Shown here in pieces: positions 37,528-46,461 of a stretch of 64,000 bases of DNA; the first letter of the stretch is position 1; the number at the start of each line of letters is the position of its first letter. Location: assembly GCA_018402205.1 (NCBI GenBank), contig JAGYIX010000003.1, forward strand, positions 124,001 to 188,000, written 5' to 3'. The notes below the pieces were generated by a model that ran no database searches, was not told where the DNA came from, and saw nothing but the letters and a program-made list of their open reading frames with translations. Source of the DNA: Flavobacteriaceae bacterium. Lineage in GTDB: Bacteria > Bacteroidota > Bacteroidia > Flavobacteriales > Flavobacteriaceae. The position numbers and the translations under genes were made by a program.

Positions 37528-38676
37528 ATGAGTGCATCATTTACAAAACTTCATCAAATTGATCTACGACTTTACCAATTACTAAATAAAGTCGAATTAT
37601 TGCTCTACATAAACCCTATAAATGCAGAAAAAGAGCGGCAAAAATTTTACAAGAGCAAGTACCATACAAACCCTGTTTTTAGATACCCCAAATGCACATT
37701 AAACGTGCGTGCTATCCGAAAGGAGCTATTTAAACTCAAAATGCAAAATATTGAAAATGAAGCTATTGCAGAGATGTATGAGCAAGTTCGTTGGTATTTT
37801 AGCGGTATTCTGGATTGTATTGAGCATGTAGGCAAAACCGAACTGTTTCTGCGTTCGAGTCTAAAAACATTTGGCGCACCCTCTGAATTAGACATCAAAC
37901 GGGCAAGGATAATTATAAAGGCGTCCATGAATAAGTTAGATTCAAAGCGCGATAATAGCCTTCATTCTACCGAAGAAGCGCTACACTATATGAAGGCGTT
38001 TGTGAATAAATATGGTTTTGAGGTGAGTGTTAAGTCGGCTATGCACATAAGCTCCAAGGCTATGGTAAGTAATAGTAAAAAGTCAGTGATACTTAAAAGA
38101 GGTGAGCGCTTTTCGGCTTTAGAGCTAGAGGCTCTAGCCAACCACGAAATTGGCGTGCATTTAGTAACCACCTTTAATGCGGATAATCAGAAGCTTAAAC
38201 TATTTAGTTTGGGATTTCCGTTCAATGTTCAAACACAAGAAGGTTTGGCTGTTTTGGCGGAGTATAACGCGGGTACCTTAGATTTTAATAGAATTTTTGA
38301 ATTAGCTGTAAGGGTAGTACTTGCAGACAATGTTATTAAAGGACACTCGTTTGCTAAAAGTTTTGATCAACTAGTTGAAGACTTCAAACTTCCTAGAGAC
38401 CATGCCTTTAAACTTGTAACACGTCTATACAGAGGTGGAGGATTTACAAAAGATCGTTTGTATCTACCTGGTTTTCTTGACCTGTTTCACCAAGGTGTAG
38501 ATAGTAAATTTATAGATTGGTTACTGGCCGGTAAGACCGCTTCTGAATACTATTACGTCAAGCCTATTTTAGAGGAGCATGAGTTACTGCTTCCCAATAA
38601 ATACCAAAGTGGCTCCTTTACCACCGTAAAAGCACTAAACAAAGAAGTAACTCAATTACTCCATCGTCTGAAATAA
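37528..38676 (+). CDS. Flavohemoglobin expression-modulating QEGLA motif protein (DUF1704; tyrosine carboxypeptidase-like metallopeptidase)
   Basis: LEALANHEIGVHLVTTFN (HExxxH) and NVQTQEGLAVLAEY (QEGLA). Confidence 0.92.
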   Translation: MSASFTKLHQIDLRLYQLLNKVELLLYINPINAEKERQKFYKSKYHTNPVFRYPKCTLNVRAIRKELFKLKMQNIENEAIAEMYEQVRWYFSGILDCIEHVGKTELFLRSSLKTFGAPSELDIKRARIIIKASMNKLDSKRDNSLHSTEEALHYMKAFVNKYGFEVSVKSAMHISSKAMVSNSKKSVILKRGERFSALELEALANHEIGVHLVTTFNADNQKLKLFSLGFPFNVQTQEGLAVLAEYNAGTLDFNRIFELAVRVVLADNVIKGHSFAKSFDQLVEDFKLPRDHAFKLVTRLYRGGGFTKDRLYLPGFLDLFHQGVDSKFIDWLLAGKTASEYYYVKPILEEHELLLPNKYQSGSFTTVKALNKEVTQLLHRLK

Positions 38677-38698
38677 GACACTAGCATGTAGCCCAAAT

Positions 38699-38998
38699 CT
38701 AAAAAGAATAAGGGAACACACTAAAGAGAAAAGACCACCATGGCTTAGGGCTCAAGTGCCTGCAAATTTCACTTATAGCCTCGGATCTTATAAACCAGCC
38801 CTCGCCGGGTTTAATAAGTATTAATGTTTTATCTGCCAATCGTGCGTCTATTCCCCTTTCTTTTAACCATATAGCTGTTTGATTAGAGCCTGAAGACTCG
38901 AATGCAAAGTGCTGTCTCTGATCTCTTTTTGCCACCCAATCTATAGATGCGGTACAAAAGTTGCATTTCGCATCGTAAATAATAGTGGGCTTGTTCAT
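38699..38998 (-). CDS. Thiol-disulfide oxidoreductase DCC family protein (DUF393)
   Basis: IIYDAKCNFCTASIDWVAKRD: D-x-x-C-x-x-C at N-terminus. Confidence 0.85.
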   Translation of the reverse strand: MNKPTIIYDAKCNFCTASIDWVAKRDQRQHFAFESSGSNQTAIWLKERGIDARLADKTLILIKPGEGWFIRSEAISEICRHLSPKPWWSFLFSVFPYSF

Positions 38999-39004
38999 GG
39001 TGAC

Positions 39005-41158
39005 TTAATGTTTTTCCAATTTAGATAGATGCACTTTGGTAGTAAACATTCCGTAATTGACTGTGGCAATCTCTTTTTCAATAGTGTCTATGGTTCCTGT
39101 AGATTTACTGTCTTCTAAACGCACTTTATCACCCACTTTAAAACTAGAAATATCTGGTTTCGCCTTAACTTTTTTCTTAACTACGGCGTTTTTAGTAACT
39201 GGTAAAGTCTTTAAATCGTCTTTAAGTTCAGATTCTTGTGCTTGTTTTGATTTACGCTCGTTTTTGACCGTCTCGACATTCTTTTTCTTTCGCTTGCTAT
39301 TTTCAGTCTCTACTAGGTGAATAAGGCTACCTATTAAGTTGCGCTTCTTTTGATCTACAAAATAGCGCTCTGATAGCTCATCGAGTTTTTGACCAAGCTG
39401 TATCATGCGCTGGTGGTAATCGTAAAGCTGCTGGTAGTTTTTTAATTTGTCGTCTAATTTTTCATTTAGTTTTTCGAGTTTTTCAGCTTCACTCTTGGCG
39501 CGTTTAGATTGCTCTTCTAAAACTGACTCTGTTTTGGTCATTTTAGACCGCTCTTTTTGCAGCTTAGCAATTGTCTGATCAAATCGAACTTTACCGCCTT
39601 CAATCTTTTTCTTGGCTCGATTTAAAAAGCGATAGGGAATGCCATTCTTTTCAGCCACCTCGAAGGTAAAAGAACTTCCGGCTTCTCCAAGAACGAGCTG
39701 GTAGGTGGGCTCTAAACTGGAATTATCAAAAAGCATGTTTGCATTAGTAGCGTGTGCTAATTCATTGGCTAATAGCTTCAGATTAGAGTAATGCGTGGTT
39801 ATAACACCGTATGCAAGACGTTCATAGAATTCTTCAAGAAAAACCTCAGCTAAAGCTCCACCTAACTCTGGGTCAGAGCCCGTACCAAACTCATCGATTA
39901 AAAACAAGGTAGTGTCGTCACACTTATGCAAAAATTGCCGCATATTCTTTAAGCGGTAGCTATACGTGCTTAAGTGGTTCTCAATAGATTGATTATCCCC
40001 TATATCTGTCAAAAAATTCTCAAATAAACAAACTGTGCTTGCCCGGTGAACCGGAATTAGAACCCCCGCCTGTAACATAAGCTGAAGTAAGCCCACAGTC
40101 TTTAAAGTGATGCTTTTTCCTCCTGCATTTGGCCCTGAAATAACAATGATTCGGTTCTCTGGGTGCAGTTCAATGGTTTGTGGCTTGGTTAATCGATTTT
40201 CTTTTTTATTCTGAAGCAGTAGTAACGGGTGGTAGGCATCTTTTAAAAACAGTCTACGCCCATTATTTAGCGTGGGCATAATACCTCCAATTTTTTGCCC
40301 GTATTTGGCTTTAGCGGCAATGACATCAGTATGCACTAAGTAGTCAACATAAAGCTCAATATCGCGTTTTGAAGGGCGGATAAAATTGGTAAGTTCCACT
40401 AAAATTCTGCGGATCTCTTGTGTTTCTTCGTAGACTAAATCAGCGAGATCTCTAGAATACTTCTGTGTAGATTCGGGTAAAATATATACTATAGAGCCTG
40501 TTTTTGAATTCCCTAAAAGCGACCCCTTTACCTTTCGTCTATACATAGATTTAACCGCGAGAACACGTTGATTTTCGATAACCGATTCACGAATTTCATC
40601 TAAATAGTCTAGCTTGGTGTACTGATTAAGGGCAGCGCCAAAGCTTTGATTGATCTTTGATCTTACCTCATTTATACTTCGTCTTAAGTCTATTAAAACC
40701 GGAGAGGCATTGGATTTAATTACCCCAAAACGGTCAATCACCAAGGCGATTTGCTTTTTTATCTCTGGTTGATACACTAATGCATCTAATCGCGTAGACA
40801 GGGTAGGATAGTAGTCGTTAAACTTTTTAAAGAACTTGTGATGCGCCTCAAAAAGTTCGCAAACCTGAGCTATGCGCTGAAACCCTTCGGGCTCTATCGC
40901 GGTATTTTCTATTCTAAGTAAACTTAATTCTTCATTTATGGGCTCAAAACCATGATTGGGGATGCGATTTTCATTATCAAAACTCGACAAGTATTCCGAA
41001 CTGTAGCTCAGTGCCTGAAACACTTCAGATTCCGAAAAATAAATAGGCAAATCTTTTACTAAATCACGCCCCTTCTCGGTGTGACAAAGTAAAGCGATTT
41101 GTTCACAGACCGTAGTGAATTCGAGATCGGCTATCGCCTTATGAAAAAGTGAGTTCAT
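39005..41158 (-). CDS. mutS2: MutS2-family ATPase
   Basis: VISGPNAGGKSITLKTVGLLQLMLQAGVLIP, FLIDEFGTGSDPELGGALAEVFLEE, VITTHYSNLK. Start placed at ATG 41158; ORF track begins at GTG 41170. Confidence 0.93.
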   Translation of the reverse strand: MNSLFHKAIADLEFTTVCEQIALLCHTEKGRDLVKDLPIYFSESEVFQALSYSSEYLSSFDNENRIPNHGFEPINEELSLLRIENTAIEPEGFQRIAQVCELFEAHHKFFKKFNDYYPTLSTRLDALVYQPEIKKQIALVIDRFGVIKSNASPVLIDLRRSINEVRSKINQSFGAALNQYTKLDYLDEIRESVIENQRVLAVKSMYRRKVKGSLLGNSKTGSIVYILPESTQKYSRDLADLVYEETQEIRRILVELTNFIRPSKRDIELYVDYLVHTDVIAAKAKYGQKIGGIMPTLNNGRRLFLKDAYHPLLLLQNKKENRLTKPQTIELHPENRIIVISGPNAGGKSITLKTVGLLQLMLQAGVLIPVHRASTVCLFENFLTDIGDNQSIENHLSTYSYRLKNMRQFLHKCDDTTLFLIDEFGTGSDPELGGALAEVFLEEFYERLAYGVITTHYSNLKLLANELAHATNANMLFDNSSLEPTYQLVLGEAGSSFTFEVAEKNGIPYRFLNRAKKKIEGGKVRFDQTIAKLQKERSKMTKTESVLEEQSKRAKSEAEKLEKLNEKLDDKLKNYQQLYDYHQRMIQLGQKLDELSERYFVDQKKRNLIGSLIHLVETENSKRKKKNVETVKNERKSKQAQESELKDDLKTLPVTKNAVVKKKVKAKPDISSFKVGDKVRLEDSKSTGTIDTIEKEIATVNYGMFTTKVHLSKLEKH

Positions 41159-41199
41159 CTTTGAATTCACAAAGATAAAGGCTTTGGCTATCTTTAAGT

Positions 41200-41901
41200 A
41201 TGATTTTTACATTTCCGACTTCCGGATGGGAGGGGCTCTTTAAACAAGCAGAGATCGATCAAATTATCGGCTCTTTATCCTCTTGGCTAATCAAAGAATA
41301 TGACGAAGATCTATGCACCCCAAATCAAGAACACATATTTAGCGCTTTTCAAAATTGCCCTGAGCAGAAGGTAAAAATCGTAATTATAGGACAAGACCCT
41401 TATCCGGCTAAGGGAGTGGCTGACGGAATGGCTTTTTCTACTCAAAAATCAGCGCTTATTCCTGCCTCGCTTAGAAATATCTTAACCGAAAGCAAAAATA
41501 CGCAAGCGAAAAATGGCCATTTAAATTTTTGGGCGAGCCAGGGTGTTCTTTTATTGAACACGGTGCTTACCACTCGGGTCAATAAGGCTAATAGCCATCG
41601 AAATAAGGGTTGGGAGGTATTCACCGAGGCTGCAATTCGCTATTTAGCTGCGAAAAAGCAACCGATGGTTTTTATGCTCTGGGGAAATCAAGCTAAAAAA
41701 CTAGCTAAACCATTAAGAGCGCTAAGTCATATTTTAGTGCTAGAGAGCGGTCATCCTTCGCCCTTGAGTGCCAATAGAGGGCATTGGTTTGGAAACAATC
41801 ACTTTCAACTAGCGAACGATTTTTTACTAAAAAAAGGTTTGGAACCGGTCGAGTGGAACTTATCCGCCGACCCGCTTAACCGTGAACCCACACTCTTTTA
41901 A
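41200..41901 (+). CDS. ung: Uracil-DNA glycosylase
   Basis: VIIGQDPYPAKGVADGMAFS, LLLNTVLTTR, HPSPLSANRG. Confidence 0.97.
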   Translation: MIFTFPTSGWEGLFKQAEIDQIIGSLSSWLIKEYDEDLCTPNQEHIFSAFQNCPEQKVKIVIIGQDPYPAKGVADGMAFSTQKSALIPASLRNILTESKNTQAKNGHLNFWASQGVLLLNTVLTTRVNKANSHRNKGWEVFTEAAIRYLAAKKQPMVFMLWGNQAKKLAKPLRALSHILVLESGHPSPLSANRGHWFGNNHFQLANDFLLKKGLEPVEWNLSADPLNREPTLF

Positions 41902-42198
41902 ATAGCTCATTATCGCATCTCTATAATCCCCTTGAATAATAATACTTTCGTCGCTTACACCTCCACCTACATTAAATTTAGCCTTTAGAGCGCTGCTTAG
42001 GGCTTTGAAATCACTGGCAACACCCTGGTAGTTTTTAATCACCGTGGTAGGTTTTCCTTTGCGCTTTTCGTAAACACAATGCAGTTCTGGGCGTTGATGA
42101 ACATAAAAAGAAAGAGGAGTGCTAGACTTTTCAGGCTGAGCTGATTCGCTTTCTATGTGATCAGGAAATAACTTTTTTAGCTGCTCAGACAAATCCAT
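41860..42198 (-). CDS. SUI1/eIF1-like translation initiation factor family protein (YciH-like)
   Basis: RKGKPTTVIKNYQG...LKAKFNVGGGVSDESIIIQGDYRDAIMSYLKECGFTVKRVGG. Confidence 0.92.
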   Translation of the reverse strand: MDLSEQLKKLFPDHIESESAQPEKSSTPLSFYVHQRPELHCVYEKRKGKPTTVIKNYQGVASDFKALSSALKAKFNVGGGVSDESIIIQGDYRDAIMSYLKECGFTVKRVGG

Positions 42199-42205
42199 AG
42201 TTAGC

Positions 42206-43144
42206 TTATTTCAGTAACCCAAGCTCTCTAAGACGCTCATCTAGAAAGGCTCCTGCGGTTATGTCTTCAAATAATTTAGGCGCTTCTTCACTAATGCAGT
42301 GTTCTAAGACATTCAAGGGCATAGTCATTTTAGGATGCATAAAAAACGGTATCGAATAGCGCGATTGATTCTGTGATTGTTCTGGATTTACTACGCGATG
42401 TATGGTAGATTTCAAACGATTATTGGTGTGACGCGAAAGCATATCTCCTACATTAATCATTAGTTCATCTGGGGCGGCAATTGCATCGATCCACTCGCCG
42501 TCTAAGCGCTGCACCTGCAGTCCTTTGCCGTGAGCGCCCATTAATAGGGTGATCAAATTAATATCGCCATGCGCAGCAGCGCGCACTGCTTTATGCTGGT
42601 TTTCTAGAACAGGAGGGTAGTGAATAGGACGTAAAATGGAATTACCGCCAGTAATAAAGGGATCAAAATAATCCTTTGGTAATGCTAGGTATTCAGACAG
42701 GGCTCTCAACAGCTCTAATGCTGTGTTTTCAAGTGCCTTATACACCAACTCTCCGTATAGATTGAATTCAGGCACTTCATATACCTCTATGTTTGGCGGA
42801 TAGATGGAGTCTGGGTCATAATACTGTCCGAAATGCCAAAACTCTTTTAAATCTGCCACCTTTTGCCCTTTAGCGGTTTCTTTACCGAATGATGTATAAC
42901 CACGTTGCCCGGCTAGTCCTTGAATTTCGTATTTTATTTTCACCTCTTTAGGAAGGGCGAAGAATTGTTTTACGGCCGAATAAAGGTTCTCGCTTAGCTG
43001 TTTGTCTAGATAATGGCCAGAGAGTGCCACAAAACCAATGGTAGAGAATGCTTCGCCAATAGTAGACACGAAATGGTGCTGCTGTGTTTCAGTTCCATGC
43101 GTGTAATGGGAGAGGTTAACAGAAGGTACTTGCAGTAATGACAT
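42206..43144 (-). CDS. Isopenicillin N synthase family 2-oxoglutarate/Fe(II) oxygenase
   Basis: AAHGDINLITLLMGAHGKGLQV, IDAIAAPDELMINVGDMLSRHTNNRLKSTIHRVV, RYSIPFFMHP. Confidence 0.93.
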   Translation of the reverse strand: MSLLQVPSVNLSHYTHGTETQQHHFVSTIGEAFSTIGFVALSGHYLDKQLSENLYSAVKQFFALPKEVKIKYEIQGLAGQRGYTSFGKETAKGQKVADLKEFWHFGQYYDPDSIYPPNIEVYEVPEFNLYGELVYKALENTALELLRALSEYLALPKDYFDPFITGGNSILRPIHYPPVLENQHKAVRAAAHGDINLITLLMGAHGKGLQVQRLDGEWIDAIAAPDELMINVGDMLSRHTNNRLKSTIHRVVNPEQSQNQSRYSIPFFMHPKMTMPLNVLEHCISEEAPKLFEDITAGAFLDERLRELGLLK

Positions 43145-43179
43145 ATTTTCTATTTTACATAATATAAATTATAGGACAA

Positions 43180-44112
43180 CTAAATATTTTTAATCCTGCG
43201 CATAGCCCTTCGCCTTAGGTAAACCGCGGGGCTGCGTCGCATATTTATAAAGTACACCCCGGTAAGTAATACTAATGCCGCAACGATACTTTGCAGGGTA
43301 ACCACTTCATCGAGCACGACTGCACCCAGTATTAAAGCTACAATCGGATTAATATAAGTTGAAGTAGCCACCTTTTCAGGACTTACGGTTTTTAACAAGT
43401 AATTGAAAGAAGTAAATGCTACTAAGCTGCCAAATACAATGAGCCCCAGCATAGACCAAACAACCTCAATGCTCCAGAGCTTTGGATTAATCCATTGTTC
43501 TCTTTTAATGAAACTCATGAATACCAAGGCGCATCCTCCGAAAACCATTTGATAACCTGAATTGACTAGGTAATTCTTGGGCAAGTCTGCTTTACCCACA
43601 AATATGCTAGCATAACCCCAAGTAATAACACATCCTATAATCATAAATATACCGACAAGACTGCTAGCGTCTTGCCGAATCTGTTGCTGGCTAACTAATA
43701 ATGTCATTCCGAACAGGCCAATTGCAACACCTATCCACGATAGTTTTTTAACCGGCTTTTTCTCTACCACTCTTAAAAGCAATAAAACTATTAGAGGCTG
43801 TGAAGCAATAAGTAAAGCAGCAAACCCAGTATCCACATAAGTTAATGCCCAAACAACAACCCCGTTTCCAATGGCTAAAAATAAAAAGCCCGCAATAATA
43901 CTATTCTTGAGCTGTCCTTTACTCATTGAGATACTCTTTCCGAACAGTTTGGCCAGGGTTAGCATAAGACTGCCCGCCACTGTAAACCTAATTCCTGCCA
44001 ACATAAAGGGTGGTAATTCTGATACAGCCACCTTATTTAACATATAGGTTGAACCCCAGATTAAATAGATTGAAAAAAAGGCTAAATACTTGATAATGTT
44101 TGGGTTATTCAA
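43180..44112 (-). CDS. EamA/DMT family transporter
   Basis: IYLIWGSTYMLNKVAVSELPPFMLAGIRF..., two repeats of about 5 TM helices. Confidence 0.92.
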   Translation of the reverse strand: MNNPNIIKYLAFFSIYLIWGSTYMLNKVAVSELPPFMLAGIRFTVAGSLMLTLAKLFGKSISMSKGQLKNSIIAGFLFLAIGNGVVVWALTYVDTGFAALLIASQPLIVLLLLRVVEKKPVKKLSWIGVAIGLFGMTLLVSQQQIRQDASSLVGIFMIIGCVITWGYASIFVGKADLPKNYLVNSGYQMVFGGCALVFMSFIKREQWINPKLWSIEVVWSMLGLIVFGSLVAFTSFNYLLKTVSPEKVATSTYINPIVALILGAVVLDEVVTLQSIVAALVLLTGVYFINMRRSPAVYLRRRAMRRIKNI

Positions 44113-44167
44113 TTTTATTTAATAAAAGGTTTATATTAAATTATAAGATTAATTATTAAACTATAAA

Positions 44168-45580
44168 TTATTCATTATCAGGTATTTCTAAAATTTGACC
44201 ATTAATAATTGCCTTGGATATAACCCCATTGGATTTTAGCAAAAAGGTGCTCTTGTCAAAGGATGTCTCTAGAGAGGGGTATTGGTTATCAATTAACGTA
44301 AGTGCGTACGACTGCCCCCTCCTGCTTTTGAGAGTAAAAGCGAAGCCGTTACTCAATAGCTTATAGTAATGTTCTTCTGAACGGATCTTTTTATTGTAAA
44401 CCTTTGGAACCACTAGTTTATAGCCAGAAGCGTCAAAAGTTTGATACCCATAATACGTGCTCAAATCTCCCCTATCTGCTACGCTTGCCAGCACGCTAAA
44501 CCCTTGATTATTATTAATTTCATTGAGATTGATACCAATATCTAACACATAGGGTGTTCCGTTGTAATCCACCGAGATCTTTTCAATTTTTAAATCAAAC
44601 AACTTGCGATCATTCTCTGGAATACTCCAATAAACTTCTTCAGTCACATTTTTGAAAGAATTCGAGACGATAGATTCCAGAGCAGAACCTATAAGCACAT
44701 AATTCATTAGTCTACCTGTATTCTTTTCGCGATCTCCGGCAAATCCTCCGGTTTCAATAAGCAAAAGACGGGTACCCCAGAGCTGTATGTTGTCTCCAAA
44801 GGCTCTAGGCTCAAAATCATCGCTGTATCTACCTGTGTGACCTGGTATAAATAGTTCGTTAATGTGACGCAAGTAGCCTATAAGTTGAGCAGCATCTCTG
44901 CGCTTTTCATTCATTTCTTTTTCATAGTTATAGGCAGTGGCTAGAAAAGAAATACTTGCCTGCTTTGGCGTTTTATTTACATTGTAATAGCGGCTCTGAT
45001 CGTGTAGATTAAATCCGTAATCTGCATCTAGACTATCTCTAATTCGTTTGAGCATTTGTGCCTCTGGAGAAACTAAACGCAAGGCGTCGCGATTGAGATC
45101 AATTCCTAAAGCATTCTCTCGCTGAAAGTTTTCAGCGCCATCGGGATTAAGCATAGGAATAACGTGAATGCTAAGGGCAGAAAGTATTTTTTGAACTTCG
45201 TCTGAAGAACTATTCAGTGAAAAATAATTAAGAAGGTCAAATAAGGCTCTCGTTGCGGTCGACTCGTTTCCGTGCATTTGTGACCAAAGAAGCACGTTGA
45301 TTGGACCTTGACCAAAACTGATCATTTGAATCGAGCGCCCTTCAACAGAACTGCCAATAAGATTAACTTTGTAAAAAGAAGGATTCTCTTCTTTAACCCG
45401 ATTTATATTTTTAATGACCTCGTCGTGCTTAATGCGCCTTGTGTCAAGGCCTGCAACCTTGTACTCAACGTGATTATTGTGGAGCTTTTTTGCAAAACTG
45501 AAGTCTTGAGCATTCAAGGTAAAAGCGAATACTAAACCGACTAAAAAGGCTGTTCTTTTAAGGCACATCACGAAATCCAT
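44168..45580 (-). CDS. M14 family zinc carboxypeptidase-like protein (secreted)
   Basis: MHGNESTATRALFDLLNYF (HxxE), IPMLNPDGAENFQRENALGIDLNRDA. Confidence 0.88.
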   Translation of the reverse strand: MDFVMCLKRTAFLVGLVFAFTLNAQDFSFAKKLHNNHVEYKVAGLDTRRIKHDEVIKNINRVKEENPSFYKVNLIGSSVEGRSIQMISFGQGPINVLLWSQMHGNESTATRALFDLLNYFSLNSSSDEVQKILSALSIHVIPMLNPDGAENFQRENALGIDLNRDALRLVSPEAQMLKRIRDSLDADYGFNLHDQSRYYNVNKTPKQASISFLATAYNYEKEMNEKRRDAAQLIGYLRHINELFIPGHTGRYSDDFEPRAFGDNIQLWGTRLLLIETGGFAGDREKNTGRLMNYVLIGSALESIVSNSFKNVTEEVYWSIPENDRKLFDLKIEKISVDYNGTPYVLDIGINLNEINNNQGFSVLASVADRGDLSTYYGYQTFDASGYKLVVPKVYNKKIRSEEHYYKLLSNGFAFTLKSRRGQSYALTLIDNQYPSLETSFDKSTFLLKSNGVISKAIINGQILEIPDNE

Positions 45581-46407
45581 TTGTCCTGATCAAAATTTGG
45601 TTTTCTTTTTTCTAAAAAAGCATCTCTTCCTTCTTTTGCTTCATCGGTCATATAAGCTAAACGCGTTGCCTCGCCCGCAAATAACTGCTGGCCTACAAGA
45701 CCGTCATCTGTTAGATTCATCGCGTATTTTAACATTTTTATAGAGGTGGGCGATTTTTCTAAAATTTGCTGGGCCCAAATAACTGCTGTAGGCTCTAATT
45801 CTTGGTGTGATACCACTTTATTTACCATACCCATATCAAAGGCTTCATCTGCAGAGTATGTTTTACCTAGGAAAAAAATCTCTCTCGCCCTTTTTTGTCC
45901 CACCATTTTAGCGAGATACGCAGAACCGTACCCTCCATCGAAAGAGGTGACGTCAGCATCGGTTTGTTTGAATTTGGCATGTTCTTTACTGGCTAAAGTA
46001 AGATCACAGACTACATGAAGGCTGTGACCTCCACCTACTGCCCATCCAGAAACTACTGCGATAACCACTTTAGGCATGAAACGTATAAGACGCTGAACTT
46101 CTAAAATATTCAATCGGTGGGCGCCATCTTCTCCTACATAGCCGCGTTCTCCCCTAGATTTTTGATCTCCACCGCTGCAAAACGCGTAAACCCCATCTTT
46201 AGGTGACGGACCTTCTCCGGTCAATAAAACCACTCCGATAGTTGGATCTTCAGCTACTAGATAAAAAGCATCAACTAGTTCGCTAGTTGTTTTTGGTCTA
46301 AACGCGTTTCTAACCTCTGGGCGATTGATAGCAATTCGAGCAATAGCACCCGAACGCTTAAACGTAATGTCTTCATAAGACTTGACTGTCTCAAAGGATA
46401 TACTCAT
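45568..46407 (-). CDS. menB: 1,4-dihydroxy-2-naphthoyl-CoA synthase
   Basis: DITFKRSGAIARIAINRPEVRNAFRPKTTSEL, FCSGGDQKSRGERGY, VVSGWAVGGGHSLHVVCDLTLAS, GSAYLAKMVGQKRAREIFFLG. Confidence 0.95.
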   Translation of the reverse strand: MSISFETVKSYEDITFKRSGAIARIAINRPEVRNAFRPKTTSELVDAFYLVAEDPTIGVVLLTGEGPSPKDGVYAFCSGGDQKSRGERGYVGEDGAHRLNILEVQRLIRFMPKVVIAVVSGWAVGGGHSLHVVCDLTLASKEHAKFKQTDADVTSFDGGYGSAYLAKMVGQKRAREIFFLGKTYSADEAFDMGMVNKVVSHQELEPTAVIWAQQILEKSPTSIKMLKYAMNLTDDGLVGQQLFAGEATRLAYMTDEAKEGRDAFLEKRKPNFDQDKWIS

Positions 46408-46461
46408 ACCGTTGCTTTCTTAGTGATAGTTAAAGTAAGTAATATCTAGCGTTCAATGAAT

